A DNA stretch of 40,189 nucleotides from Nanobdellota archaeon (GTDB lineage: Archaea > Nanoarchaeota > Nanoarchaeia > Parvarchaeales > Parvarchaeaceae). The notes beneath the pieces are model-generated. The model saw only the letters and a list, made by a program, of their open reading frames with translations. It had not been told where the DNA came from and did not search any database. The translations under genes were made by a program, and so were the position numbers. Positions 1-8,953 of this stretch are shown piece after piece (the first letter of the stretch is position 1; each line of letters opens with the position of its first letter). The stretch spans positions 1-40,189 of the forward strand of contig JAKACB010000006.1 in the NCBI GenBank assembly GCA_021796445.1, in the 5' to 3' direction.

Positions 1-1602
1 AGTTCCTATACCTTGGTAAGAGACCAAAACTACTGCATTTTTAGGGTCTTCACATAAATTTGCAAAATAGCTAACAGCCGGTCCGCCATTAAGCATACCA
101 GAAGTCGCTAGTATGATTACAGGGCCGCCAGATAAAACCTGCTGTCTCTCTTCCTCGCTGACAGTGTGCTTGAATATCGGCGATAAAAATGGATTGTTAT
201 TGTGTGCTATTATCCTGTTCCTAGTTTCGCTGTTCATGAATTCAGGGTAAACAGTGTAAATTGCAGTTACATCCCAAAGCATTCCATCGACAACTACAGG
301 TGCTTCAGGCAAAAGTCCATAGCGCTGCCATTCTTCGATTAGCAGCATCAATTCCTGGGCTCTTCCTACTCCCAATACTGGGATAAGAACTTTTCCGTTG
401 TTTGCTATCGTTTTGCTTATTATATCAAGGAAGAATTGCTCTGTTTCTGTCCTAGAAGGCTGCGTGTCCGACTCTCCACCATATGTGCTTTCCATTATAA
501 GCGTTTCAACCCTTTCAAACTGCGTTTCCGCCCTGTTTAGAGTCTTTGAATTGTCGTATTTGAAATCTCCAGTGTAAAGTACATTGTAGAAGCCGTTTCC
601 TATGTTTAAGTGTATCATCGCAGAGCCAAGGATATGGCCGGCATTGTGAAGCGTTATTCTTATATCAGGAGTAATGTCGGTAACTTCATGAAATGGCAGT
701 GTTATCGAGTGTTTAAGCATCTTTTTTACGTCATCAACATCAAACAAAAGCTTAGAGTTTGTCCTGCTTGCAAGGTTTATGTAATCTAAGTGAAGCAATG
801 TCATTACATCTCTTGTAGGTGCAGTTGAGTATACCGGGCCGTTATATCCGTATTTGTATAGTGCAGGCAGAAAACCGCAGTGATCCAAGTGGCTGTGCGT
901 TATTACAACAGCTGCAAGTTTAGAAATATCAAACTCCGGAGCGTCTACTCTAGGAACAGGCTCTTTTGGATTGCTGACATCAACTCCGGCGTCTAAAAGA
1001 ATCGAGCTTATAGGAGTTTGAACAAGTACAGCAGATCTTCCAACATGCCTGAAAGCACCAAGGGCGCTTATCCTGACCCAGTATTTGTCATCAACCTCAA
1101 ATTTTGAATTGTAAATGCTTTCACCTATCTCATTAAGCATTTTTCTCCTGAATTTAGAATTGTCGTAAAGCATTTCTCTTATGGCTTTTACAATGTCAGA
1201 TTTTATCAATGGCGACCTAGCAAGCGTTACAGACCAGCCTGTTTCTTCCTTTATCTTGTTTATCCCTGCTTTTCTTTCTCCGGATAAAACTTCGGGCCTT
1301 TCAGCTTCTATCGTTACTATGCTTCTCGGTGGGTCAAACCAGAAATCCGTTATATGAGCTTCTTCAAAGCCCATCTTCTTTATTTTTGCTTCTGCTTCTT
1401 TTTCATCCAAAAGAAGGGACGGATCCAATCTTACTTCTATTCTCTTCTTTTCTTTGCTTACCAAGTTCCTTATTACTTCAGAGTTATCCAGGAAGAAATT
1501 TCTGTTCTTGGTATATATAACAATATTCGATACTTCGAAGTTGATATCCTCTATAAGAGACTTGTCCGCTATAAACTCAGTTATTTCTTTTTTTATATCC
1601 AT
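1..1602 (-). CDS. aCPSF1, KH/beta-CASP ribonuclease (C terminus cut by window edge)
   Basis: Archaeal CPSF1/FttA-type ribonuclease, a metallo-beta-lactamase/beta-CASP enzyme that cleaves RNA and acts in 3'-end formation and transcription termination. The frame is open from an ATG at 1602 to the left edge, giving 534 codons. The family is usually about 630-650 residues, so roughly the last hundred are missing. Residues 1-140 match the N-terminal KH-like region. The metal-binding motif HSHLDH lies at residues 236-241, followed by further lactamase motifs including GHILGSA and GDF, then the beta-CASP region. An upstream in-frame TTG exists, but the ATG follows a TATA-like stretch near 1624-1640 and is preferred. 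Proteasome beta lies upstream on the same strand. Confidence 0.95.
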   Translation of the reverse strand, partial: MDIKKEITEFIADKSLIEDINFEVSNIVIYTKNRNFFLDNSEVIRNLVSKEKKRIEVRLDPSLLLDEKEAEAKIKKMGFEEAHITDFWFDPPRSIVTIEAERPEVLSGERKAGINKIKEETGWSVTLARSPLIKSDIVKAIREMLYDNSKFRRKMLNEIGESIYNSKFEVDDKYWVRISALGAFRHVGRSAVLVQTPISSILLDAGVDVSNPKEPVPRVDAPEFDISKLAAVVITHSHLDHCGFLPALYKYGYNGPVYSTAPTRDVMTLLHLDYINLASRTNSKLLFDVDDVKKMLKHSITLPFHEVTDITPDIRITLHNAGHILGSAMIHLNIGNGFYNVLYTGDFKYDNSKTLNRAETQFERVETLIMESTYGGESDTQPSRTETEQFFLDIISKTIANNGKVLIPVLGVGRAQELMLLIEEWQRYGLLPEAPVVVDGMLWDVTAIYTVYPEFMNSETRNRIIAHNNNPFLSPIFKHTVSEEERQQVLSGGPVIILATSGMLNGGPAVSYFANLCEDPKNAVVLVSYQGIGT

Positions 1603-1671
1603 ATCAAGACAACATAGCTTCTGCAAGATAAAATTTCAATAGTTCATTACCTACACATAAATGTAAAAGGA

Positions 1672-2292
1672 TTACTTGTTTATTGTCTTCTGTATTTCTT
1701 CATCTGAAAGCTTTTTGTAACCTTTCTTGTTTATTACTGCTATATCTATTCCTTCTCCTGTGTAAACGTCTCTTCTTATTGATGAGGATATTGCTTTGTA
1801 TGCAAGTTTTACGGCCTCTTCCTCGCTCATATTGTCCTTGTAATCTCCTTCTAGAACTCCCAAAGCGAATACTCCTCCGCTGCCTGTGACAGTGAATTTA
1901 TCTTTGCCCTGTCCTCCCGCTTCATCTATAGAGAAAAGCTTAGGAGCAGTATCGTATCCTCCAACTATAAATTCTCCGTAAATTAAATTCAATGAAAGTC
2001 TTTTATTAAAAAGAACTGCACTTAAAAGGCTTACAGCTCCGTCAGTATCTAATTTTGAACCTGATCTTATTTCATATAAAGTAAGTTCTGAGCGCATCAG
2101 CCTTACCATTGCCTGCAAGTCTGCAACCATACCTGCGGTTGTTATCCCTATGCTTCCGCTTATGGCCATTACCTTTTCAGCGTTTTTATTGGCAACTATG
2201 TGATCTGCCGTTGCTCTTCTATCAGCGGCTAAAATAACTCCGTCCTTGTAGACTAATCCCAATGTCGTGGTTCCTGTTTTTACTATGCCCAT
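1672..2292 (-). CDS. psmB: Proteasome beta subunit
   Basis: Beta subunit of the archaeal 20S proteasome, an N-terminal threonine protease of the cytoplasmic degradation chamber. It has a short propeptide of seven residues ending in Gly, then the TTTLG start of the mature chain, so Thr8 is the expected nucleophile. Mature-chain Asp17 (in AADRRAT) and Lys33 are both present, so the subunit should be active. The length of 206 residues is normal. The ATG at 2292 is about 25 bases after an AT-rich box near 2312-2322, consistent with leaderless transcription. No alpha subunit gene lies next to it. Confidence 0.97.
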   Translation of the reverse strand: MGIVKTGTTTLGLVYKDGVILAADRRATADHIVANKNAEKVMAISGSIGITTAGMVADLQAMVRLMRSELTLYEIRSGSKLDTDGAVSLLSAVLFNKRLSLNLIYGEFIVGGYDTAPKLFSIDEAGGQGKDKFTVTGSGGVFALGVLEGDYKDNMSEEEAVKLAYKAISSSIRRDVYTGEGIDIAVINKKGYKKLSDEEIQKTINK

Positions 2293-2366
2293 ATAAGAAT
2301 CTAAGTATTTTATTTACATTCTGTAATGATTTTGTTAGTATTTAAATCTTTCTTGTAAAGGTTAAT

Positions 2367-2378
2367 TTTATATATAGG
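2367..2378 (+). promoter_or_regulatory. TATA-like box for the RHH-nucleotidyltransferase gene
   Basis: The sequence TTTATATATAGG lies about 35 bases before the ATG at 2408, predicting a transcription start near 2398 and a leader of roughly ten bases. The 2293-2407 gap also carries the divergent proteasome promoter. Confidence 0.5.
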
Positions 2379-2407
2379 TATTAAACTAAGAAAGGATAGT
2401 AAGTACT

Positions 2408-3232
2408 ATGAAAGCGAGAACTTCCTTTACAATAGATGCAGACGTTGTCGCAAAACTCGATTCTTTAGTAGATAATATCTATTACAGATCCAAGAGTGAA
2501 GCAGTAGAAGACATATTAAGAAAGTATTTTGAAAAGCAGAACACCGCTATAATACTTTGCGGTGGAGAGTTCAAGGTTAATGGCACAGATTATTACAGGC
2601 CTCTTGTAAAGGTAGGGGATACAACAGTAATAGATCACATAATATCAAAGCTCAGAGTTAACAACTTCAGGAGCATAATAATTTCAGGAAAGACGGATCT
2701 TCTGAAGCAGATATTTGCAATACTGAAAAATGGAGAAGGTTACGGTGTGGACATAAAATACATCGATGATAATAATCTCAAAGGAAGTGCTAAGGCGCTT
2801 GAGAGGGTGAAGCAGTACGTTGGAACAACTACGTTGTTTGTAACGGGAGATTCAATATTTGACATTGATTTAAGGGACATGCTTAAATTTCACATGGCAC
2901 ATAACAGTCCTGCATCTATGGCAATTTATATGCCATCCGATACTTCCTATTCAATAAAAGATAAAGTAGTATTGAAGGGAAGCAAGATACTAACATATGA
3001 AAAGCTTCCTGAGCCAGTAAACTCAAAGTTGATACCGACTTCTATTTTTCTTTTAGACCGTGATGTTTTCAAGTACATACCTCCAGGAGATATGGAGTGG
3101 AACATAAAGACTGACTTACTGCCATTGCTAGCAAAAGATGGTTTGCTTTTCGGATATATCTACAACGGCGGGTGGATGAGCATAAAGACAAAGGAAGACA
3201 TTGAAGCTGCAAAGAAGCTAGTAGAAAAATAG
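2408..3232 (+). CDS. Ribbon-helix-helix domain fused to a sugar-nucleotidyltransferase-like domain
   Basis: Two domains in 274 residues. Residues 1-43 look like a ribbon-helix-helix DNA-binding unit: a short basic strand (KARTSFTID) followed by two helices with the YRSKSEAVEDILRKYF pattern. Residues 46-272 resemble the NTP_transferase fold of glucose-1-phosphate nucleotidyltransferases: AIILCGG at the start, RPLVKVG in place of KPLxPV, FVTGDSIFDID for the metal-binding Asp segment, and a typical tail NGGWMSIKTKEDIEAA. The normal GGxGTRLxPLT signature is altered (CGGEFKVNGTDYYRPL), so catalytic competence is uncertain. Possibly a metabolite-sensing regulator or a DNA-tethered enzyme. It stands alone between its own promoter and an unrelated small gene. 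Confidence 0.75.
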   Translation: MKARTSFTIDADVVAKLDSLVDNIYYRSKSEAVEDILRKYFEKQNTAIILCGGEFKVNGTDYYRPLVKVGDTTVIDHIISKLRVNNFRSIIISGKTDLLKQIFAILKNGEGYGVDIKYIDDNNLKGSAKALERVKQYVGTTTLFVTGDSIFDIDLRDMLKFHMAHNSPASMAIYMPSDTSYSIKDKVVLKGSKILTYEKLPEPVNSKLIPTSIFLLDRDVFKYIPPGDMEWNIKTDLLPLLAKDGLLFGYIYNGGWMSIKTKEDIEAAKKLVEK

Positions 3233-3365
3233 TTTCCATAATTGATTAAGTTCAGCAGTACCAAAAATTAAAATATTATTTAGGCAGTTGACATATTAAA
3301 TCACGCTGCAACAAAAATCAGAAAGAATAGAAATGCTTAAATCTTTGTGCATTCTTATCTTATTC

Positions 3366-3632
3366 ATGGAATTCAAGGATGTCGATGAGCCTGTTGAAAA
3401 GATTACGAGAGAAGGATCAAGAAATTTCATAAAGATAGGCTTGACAAAAGGAACAGAAGGAGAGAAAGAGATTACGTTCATAAGCATAAAGAAAGGCTAC
3501 ACAATGGACAAGGATGGAAAGGAAGAGGAAAGGATAAAGACCAGTTTGACCGTTAATTTTGATGAATTGCCATTGCTGATAGAAGCTCTGCAAAACTTTA
3601 AGACTAAGCTTGAATCAGGAAGCTTTTCCTAA
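3366..3632 (+). CDS. Small conserved-looking protein of unknown function
   Basis: An 88-residue charged protein predicted to have several beta strands and a C-terminal helix (DELPLLIEALQNFKTKLE). I do not recognise a family with confidence. The strand-strand-helix order vaguely recalls PC4/PUR-like nucleic-acid-binding folds, but no diagnostic motif is visible. I chose the ATG at 3366 rather than the upstream ATG at 3333, because a TATA-like box (TGCTTAAATC, about 3332-3341) sits 25-30 bases before 3366 and the extra eleven residues are an uncharacteristic hydrophobic run. Confidence 0.7.
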   Translation: MEFKDVDEPVEKITREGSRNFIKIGLTKGTEGEKEITFISIKKGYTMDKDGKEEERIKTSLTVNFDELPLLIEALQNFKTKLESGSFS

Positions 3633-3718
3633 TCAAAGTTATAATTGAAATATTTTTTTATACCAAAATAAAAATATTTTCTGTAAACTTTATAAATGAT
3701 AAGATTATTATTAAATAA

Positions 3719-5617
3719 ATGAATTCAAAGCTATTAATCGTTGCACTATTTGTAATTTCATTTTTATTATTCGGATCAGTGCATGCTCAAGGCGTGCAGA
3801 AAGTAATAGGATCCACTAGTCTTTATATCTTTGGGGTTACAAATTCATCGAATGGAACATTAGTTGGAGTACCTGCCCTTCTTAATCTTACAATAACAAA
3901 TGGAACAGGCAAAGTTTTCTTAGGTTCGACGCCGCTTACACAAACAGATACACAGGCTCAGGCAGTATTATCAGCGCAGCTTGCATGTCAGCTTCTCAAC
4001 ATAAACTGCAATGATTACAATTTCTATTATTACATAACCTCATCATCAGTTGAGGTAGGTGGGCCAAGTGCAGGTTCTGCATTTACAATGGCTGCAATGT
4101 CAATACTTTCAGGAGAGCCTTTAAACCCAAGCGTCGCAATGACTGGAACAGCGAATCCGGACGGCAGCGTAGGCATTGTAGGAGATGTTTCCCAGAAATC
4201 AGAGGCCGCTGCAAATCAGCACATAAAGACATTTCTTTATCCTTCTACAGACAGCATATCATCATCTGCTCTTTCATATGATGAGGCACATGGCGAAATT
4301 CCAATCCCTGTCAGTTCAGAATATGCTGCATTCCAGTATTTTACAGGTTACAACGCAACTCCATCATTAAATTACACGATAGAAACTCCCATTTATAATG
4401 CATTGATGAAACAGACCTACATACAATTTAATGCCTATCAGAATGGTTTATACTCTGCTATACCTGATCTTAACAGCACAAATTCCTCTATACAGCTTTT
4501 TATAAACGAGGCTACAACCGCAATGAGTGCACAAAAATCAGAAGCAGCAAATAGCGAATACTACGTTGCAGCAAGTGATATGATAACTTCTTCATCAGAA
4601 TTAATTGAAGCAAAGATACTTGAAACACTTCCTACTTCAAATCAAGACGCTTTCTTAAGCAACCTTATAACTGGGGAAAATTCAACAATAACAGGAATAC
4701 AAAATAATATCTCTTCAGATTATGTTTCTAATTCATCTACTGTTATGCTGAAATTCATTGCATTTGACAGACTTATACAGGCAAGGGATTATCTTAATGA
4801 TTCAATGCAGAGTCTTTCAGCGGGAGATTTTCAAAATGCAGTCTATTACTATTCGCTTGCAGTGGTAAAAGCACAGACAGCTTACTTTTGGGTTTCAATT
4901 CTTCCAAAAGGGAAATCAGATTTTTCACAATCCCAGTATGAAGCACTAAGCAATTATTATCTTTACAAAGCTTCATCTTACAGTGATTACGCAAATTTAC
5001 TTGGGGTTAATTTGCCTTCAGAGACCACAGAAATGCAATCATATCTTACTTCTGCACAGTCAAGATACTATAGCGGAAATTATGTATCCTCAATCTTTGC
5101 ATCTATTGAATCAATAAGCATGTCACAAATGCTTATCGAAGAGAACAGCCTCATTAATTCATCTGTCCTTTCTCAGATAGCAAATCAAAGTGCAATGGCG
5201 ACTTTAAGTTCTATAAACTCGGCAGAGTCAAGTGGGGTAACGCCATTCCTTGGGATAAGTTATTATTACTTTGGAAACCAGTTTTACAATGCTTCAAATA
5301 TAAGTAATTCTGACTTTGCAGAGTATCTATTGTTTGAAACTGAAGCAAGAGGTTTTACACAGTTAGGTATGTTGGTTTCTAACTCTAGTCTTATACCCTA
5401 CACACCCTCTCTTCAACCAATCCCAGTATCAACGCCAGTGACTCCTTTATTGGAAGGTGTAATGTTCATAGTCTTAGGAATAGCTATTGGGATAGTAATT
5501 GCAGGTATACTATTCGAGTTTAAACTTTATTCTAAAAAGGAAAAACCTACTGCAAAAATAAGTAGTAAAAAAGTGGCTAAGAAGAAATCAAGCGGTAAAA
5601 GAAGCAGGAAGAAATAA
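3719..5617 (+). CDS. Secreted, membrane-anchored Lon-type (S16) serine protease
   Basis: A 632-residue exported protein. Residues 1-23 form a signal peptide ending VHA-QG. A Lon proteolytic domain follows at about residues 28-215, with the Ser-Lys dyad: Ser117 in GGPSAG and Lys160 in GDVSQKSEA, 43 residues apart as in bacterial Lon. There is no AAA+ domain. A long, largely helical, Ser/Asn-rich extracytoplasmic region follows, then one membrane segment (about residues 580-603) and a Lys-rich cytoplasmic tail. The orientation places the protease outside the membrane. The ATG at 3719 is about 26 bases after TTTATAAATG, consistent with a leaderless mRNA. Probable role: processing of exported or surface proteins. 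Confidence 0.88.
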   Translation: MNSKLLIVALFVISFLLFGSVHAQGVQKVIGSTSLYIFGVTNSSNGTLVGVPALLNLTITNGTGKVFLGSTPLTQTDTQAQAVLSAQLACQLLNINCNDYNFYYYITSSSVEVGGPSAGSAFTMAAMSILSGEPLNPSVAMTGTANPDGSVGIVGDVSQKSEAAANQHIKTFLYPSTDSISSSALSYDEAHGEIPIPVSSEYAAFQYFTGYNATPSLNYTIETPIYNALMKQTYIQFNAYQNGLYSAIPDLNSTNSSIQLFINEATTAMSAQKSEAANSEYYVAASDMITSSSELIEAKILETLPTSNQDAFLSNLITGENSTITGIQNNISSDYVSNSSTVMLKFIAFDRLIQARDYLNDSMQSLSAGDFQNAVYYYSLAVVKAQTAYFWVSILPKGKSDFSQSQYEALSNYYLYKASSYSDYANLLGVNLPSETTEMQSYLTSAQSRYYSGNYVSSIFASIESISMSQMLIEENSLINSSVLSQIANQSAMATLSSINSAESSGVTPFLGISYYYFGNQFYNASNISNSDFAEYLLFETEARGFTQLGMLVSNSSLIPYTPSLQPIPVSTPVTPLLEGVMFIVLGIAIGIVIAGILFEFKLYSKKEKPTAKISSKKVAKKKSSGKRSRKK

Positions 5618-5645
5618 ATTTAAGCCACCAACTTTCTTTTATTAG

Positions 5646-7112
5646 ATGGATAACAAAGATGATAGGGATGAAGAGCTCTTAAGAATAGCATTGTCTAGGG
5701 GGATTTTCTTTCATTCTTCAGAAATATTTAGCGATAATATATCCGGTTTTTGGGATTATGGCCCTATAGGAGTCAGGATACTTAATAATTTGTTAGAGCA
5801 GTGGAGACAGACAGTTTACTCTATGAATGGCTTAGAGATATCAGGCAGTGTTGTCCTTCCAAAGATAGTTCTACAGGCATCTGGCCATGAGGAAAACTTC
5901 TTTGACATGGAGATAAAATGCAAGAACTGCGGAGCGGTTTACAGAGTAGACAAGCTTTTGGAAGAGAAAGACAGCAGCAAAAACTTTGAGGGCTTAACAG
6001 ATGAACAGTACTTTGACTACATTAAGCAGTATAATATAAAGTGCAGCAAGTGTGGCGGTGAATTAGGAGAGATAAAAAAATTTGGAACAATGTTTTCATT
6101 AAAGGTTGGCGAGGATGTGCAGGCTTACCTTAGACCTGAGGCCTGTCAATCAATATTCCTTGATTTTAAGCGCATATTTGAGGTCTATGGAAAGAAATTT
6201 CCAATGGTCATAGCACAGGTTGGAAAGGCCTTCAGAAATGAGATTTCACCCAGGAATACTCTGCTAAGACAGAGGGAGTTCTACCAAAATGATATAGAGA
6301 TATTTTTTACTGAAGATAATTTCAATCTTGATAATGATTACGAAATAAAAATCTATGATAAAGAAGATAAATCAATAGACAAAATAAGCATAAAAGACGC
6401 TTTGTCAAAAGGGATTATAAAAAGCAATGTAACTGCTTATGGTATATCAAAGATACAGGAATTTTTGTTAAGAGTAGGTTTTAAAGACGAAGAAATAAGG
6501 TATAGAAAGCTTTATGAAGATAAGGCATTCTACTCAAAGGAATCATTTGATATCGAGATAAAAAAACAGGATTCTTGGGTAGAGCTCGTAGCATGCAACA
6601 ACCGCGGTGAGCATGACCTTTTGTCATATGAAAAATATGGAGCAAAAGGTTTAAGGATAGAAGGGAACATACCGCAAATCTTTGAAATATCAATGGGAAC
6701 TGACAGGCTTTTTTATCTACTTTTATTCTCATCATTTAGAAAAGATGATCAGAGATCTTGGTTTTCACTGAATAGTGCTGTTTCTCCCTATAAAGCGGCA
6801 ATATTTCCATTGGTTTCAAAGGATAATCTGGATGTAAAGGCCAAAGCTATGTTTGAAAGTTCAATGCACAAGAATAATATATTGTACAGCGAAACAGGAA
6901 GCATAGGTAAAAGGTACAGACGAGCTGAGGAAGTAGGAATAAAAATTGCGTTTACTGTTGACTATGATACTGTAGAGGATGGCACAATAACTGTGAGGGA
7001 AAGCGACTCTATGAAGCAGTTTAGAATAAGTTCAAATAATCTGGACAGATTTATATTTGATTCTTCATCAGTAAGCTTTGATGAACTCAGGAAAAGATAC
7101 GAATCTCACTGA
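5646..7112 (+). CDS. glyS: Glycyl-tRNA synthetase (class II, homodimer type)
   Basis: Charges tRNA-Gly with glycine. It has 488 residues, compact for an archaeal enzyme. The N-terminal GFWDYGPIG segment is class II motif 1-proximal. A zinc-like insert carries CKNC and, further on, CSKC. Motif 2 (FRNEISPR...REFYQNDIEIF) lies at about residues 197-216 and motif 3 (SMGTDRLFYLLL) at about 349-360. The C-terminal anticodon-binding domain is present (AIFPLVSK, VDYDT, DGTITVRESD). The ATG at 5646 follows a TATA-like AATAAATTTAAG that overlaps the stop codon of the upstream protease gene, so it has its own leaderless promoter. The 3' end overlaps the convergent nnrD by seven bases. Confidence 0.96.
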   Translation: MDNKDDRDEELLRIALSRGIFFHSSEIFSDNISGFWDYGPIGVRILNNLLEQWRQTVYSMNGLEISGSVVLPKIVLQASGHEENFFDMEIKCKNCGAVYRVDKLLEEKDSSKNFEGLTDEQYFDYIKQYNIKCSKCGGELGEIKKFGTMFSLKVGEDVQAYLRPEACQSIFLDFKRIFEVYGKKFPMVIAQVGKAFRNEISPRNTLLRQREFYQNDIEIFFTEDNFNLDNDYEIKIYDKEDKSIDKISIKDALSKGIIKSNVTAYGISKIQEFLLRVGFKDEEIRYRKLYEDKAFYSKESFDIEIKKQDSWVELVACNNRGEHDLLSYEKYGAKGLRIEGNIPQIFEISMGTDRLFYLLLFSSFRKDDQRSWFSLNSAVSPYKAAIFPLVSKDNLDVKAKAMFESSMHKNNILYSETGSIGKRYRRAEEVGIKIAFTVDYDTVEDGTITVRESDSMKQFRISSNNLDRFIFDSSSVSFDELRKRYESH

Positions 7113-7957
7113 TATCTCCATTTGTTTATAGTCTTTTCTATGTTGTCTATCAAATGCATTGTGGAAAATGATTCTCTTTCCGATTTTGCAGCCGTTCTTC
7201 CCGAGTAGCCGTTTATGAAAGCTGCAGCCGCAGCTGCCTCTGCTAAGTCGTTATCCTGGCAAACCGCAGCAGAGCATATGCCAGCAAGTGAATCTCCAGT
7301 TCCGCCTTTTGTCATGTAGACAGAGTTTGTCTTGTTTATGAATGTTTTTTCACCGTTGGATATTACATCAACGTGCCCTTTTAGCAGTATTGTAGTATTA
7401 AACTGTCTAGCCTTTTCATAAACTTGCTTTATCCTTTTTTCCAAGTCTTTAGAAGGTTCTTCCTTGAACAGAACATTAAATTCGTTTGAATTTGGAGTCA
7501 ATATCATATTTTTCCCAAGAAGACTTAAATCTGCCATTTTTATTGCATCTGCATCTACTATTATTTTTTTGTTTATCTCTTTAAGAATTTTATTTACAAG
7601 CAAACTTTGTTCATATCCCGTTTCAATGCCGTTGCCTATTACTATAACATCGTACTTTTCAGCTTCTTCTTTTATTACCTGAAATGCAGATGAGGTTAAT
7701 TTATCGCTGTCCAAAGCGATTGTTATTATCTCAGGTGAAAACCCCGCACAGATGTCTGCTGCCCTTTTAGGAGCGATTATCTTTGTCAAGTCTGCTCCTG
7801 CCCTTATGGATGATAATGCCACTATGGCCGGCGAGCCTGTATATACATCCGATCCTCCGATGATCAAAACTTTTCCGAAGTCTCCTTTGTGCGACCAATT
7901 ATCTCTTTTTTTATAAATCGTTTTTATTATCTTTTCATTCAATGTTGTGTAAATCAT
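7106..7957 (-). CDS. nnrD: ADP-dependent NAD(P)H-hydrate dehydratase
   Basis: YjeF C-terminal/carbohydrate-kinase-like enzyme that repairs hydrated NADH and NADPH by ADP-dependent dehydration. In 283 residues it shows the KGDFGKVLIIGGS start, the LTPNSNEF segment, the substrate-loop KGHVDVIS, and the nucleotide/catalytic motif KGGTGDSLAG. The epimerase (YjeF N) domain that is often fused is absent here. The ATG overlaps the stop of the upstream flavoprotein gene (ATGA, 7954-7957), so the two are co-transcribed. That pairing makes sense for nicotinamide-cofactor metabolism. Confidence 0.95.
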   Translation of the reverse strand: MIYTTLNEKIIKTIYKKRDNWSHKGDFGKVLIIGGSDVYTGSPAIVALSSIRAGADLTKIIAPKRAADICAGFSPEIITIALDSDKLTSSAFQVIKEEAEKYDVIVIGNGIETGYEQSLLVNKILKEINKKIIVDADAIKMADLSLLGKNMILTPNSNEFNVLFKEEPSKDLEKRIKQVYEKARQFNTTILLKGHVDVISNGEKTFINKTNSVYMTKGGTGDSLAGICSAAVCQDNDLAEAAAAAAFINGYSGRTAAKSERESFSTMHLIDNIEKTINKWRYQ

Positions 7958-8946
7958 AGATTAAGAGATGAGCTATGGCCTCCGAAAAGAGAGGCATTTG
8001 GAGAAATATACTTCTTTATGTTGTTTATAGCTATATACGCTTCCGCTCCGCCTACAGAGATAAGTGCAAATTTTGGTTCGTCGCTTACATTTGCCATGTC
8101 TCCAGCTGCATAAACTCCATCAACACTTGTTTTGTAGTTGTGGTCAACTTTTATGTATCTGTTGTTAGTTTCTATTGGTAGCGATTTGAAAATTGAAGGA
8201 TTTACTTTATAGCCTATGGCTATAACAACAGCATCAACATCTATGCTCTTGCTTGTATTTGAGGTGTTGTCGAAAATTTCAATGCTTTTTACTGTGTTTC
8301 CGTCACCGTTTATTTTTTTTACATCATTATTCATGATTATTTCCGCTTTGCTGTCTTTTTTTACCGCATCTACACTTGACTCTGCGGCCTTGAATGTGTT
8401 GTTGTGCTGTATTATATATGTTTTCTTACATACTGGGGAAATTTGCATTTGATAATCAAAGGCAGAGTCTCCTCCTCCGATTATTGCGACGGTTTTGTCT
8501 TTGAAATCATCTACTGATTTGATAGCGTAATAAACGCCTTTTCCATTGTAGTTATCTTCACCTTCTGCCCCTATTTTATTTGGATGGAAATCTCCTACTC
8601 CCCCGCATATTAAAATAGATTTTGCAGTGTATTTTTTTTCATTTTTTACCTCTACCGTGAATTTTCCGTTTTCTGGTATTATATCAGTTACCTTTGAGTC
8701 AAATTCTATTCTTCTATTAAAAAGCATGCTCTGCTCGTACATCTTATCAGAAAGTTCAGAGGATTTCATCTTAGGAACTGCCTGCACATCATATACCATT
8801 TTGTCTGGATATAATTCAATCATCTGTCCACCATGTGTACCTAAGCTTTCAAGAGTTATGCTATTTATGTCCCTTAAGCCAGCGCAAAAAGTGGCAAACA
8901 TCCCTGTAGGTCCGGCCCCCACTATTATAAGATCCGTATCTTCCAT
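7954..8946 (-). CDS. Ferredoxin/flavodoxin-NADP reductase-like flavoprotein (thioredoxin-reductase fold)
   Basis: FAD- and NAD(P)-binding protein of 330 residues. The N-terminal FAD site is IIVGAGPTGMFA (residues 7-18). The GGQMIELYPDKMVYDV segment is typical of YumC/type-2 ferredoxin-NADP reductases. The second dinucleotide-binding motif is AIIGGGDSAFD, and the C-terminal FAD motif is GVYAAGDMAN. The CxxC redox pair of true thioredoxin reductases is missing (CGGVGDFHP has a single Cys), which argues against TrxB. It lies between the TFS-like gene (7-base gap) and nnrD (4-base overlap). Confidence 0.9.
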   Translation of the reverse strand: MEDTDLIIVGAGPTGMFATFCAGLRDINSITLESLGTHGGQMIELYPDKMVYDVQAVPKMKSSELSDKMYEQSMLFNRRIEFDSKVTDIIPENGKFTVEVKNEKKYTAKSILICGGVGDFHPNKIGAEGEDNYNGKGVYYAIKSVDDFKDKTVAIIGGGDSAFDYQMQISPVCKKTYIIQHNNTFKAAESSVDAVKKDSKAEIIMNNDVKKINGDGNTVKSIEIFDNTSNTSKSIDVDAVVIAIGYKVNPSIFKSLPIETNNRYIKVDHNYKTSVDGVYAAGDMANVSDEPKFALISVGGAEAYIAINNIKKYISPNASLFGGHSSSLNL

Positions 8947-8953
8947 AATGAGT

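Noticed and set aside
7954..8946. Thioredoxin reductase (TrxB) as the name of the flavoprotein
   Set aside because: The redox CxxC pair is absent and the GGQ...LYPDK segment fits type-2 ferredoxin-NADP reductases.
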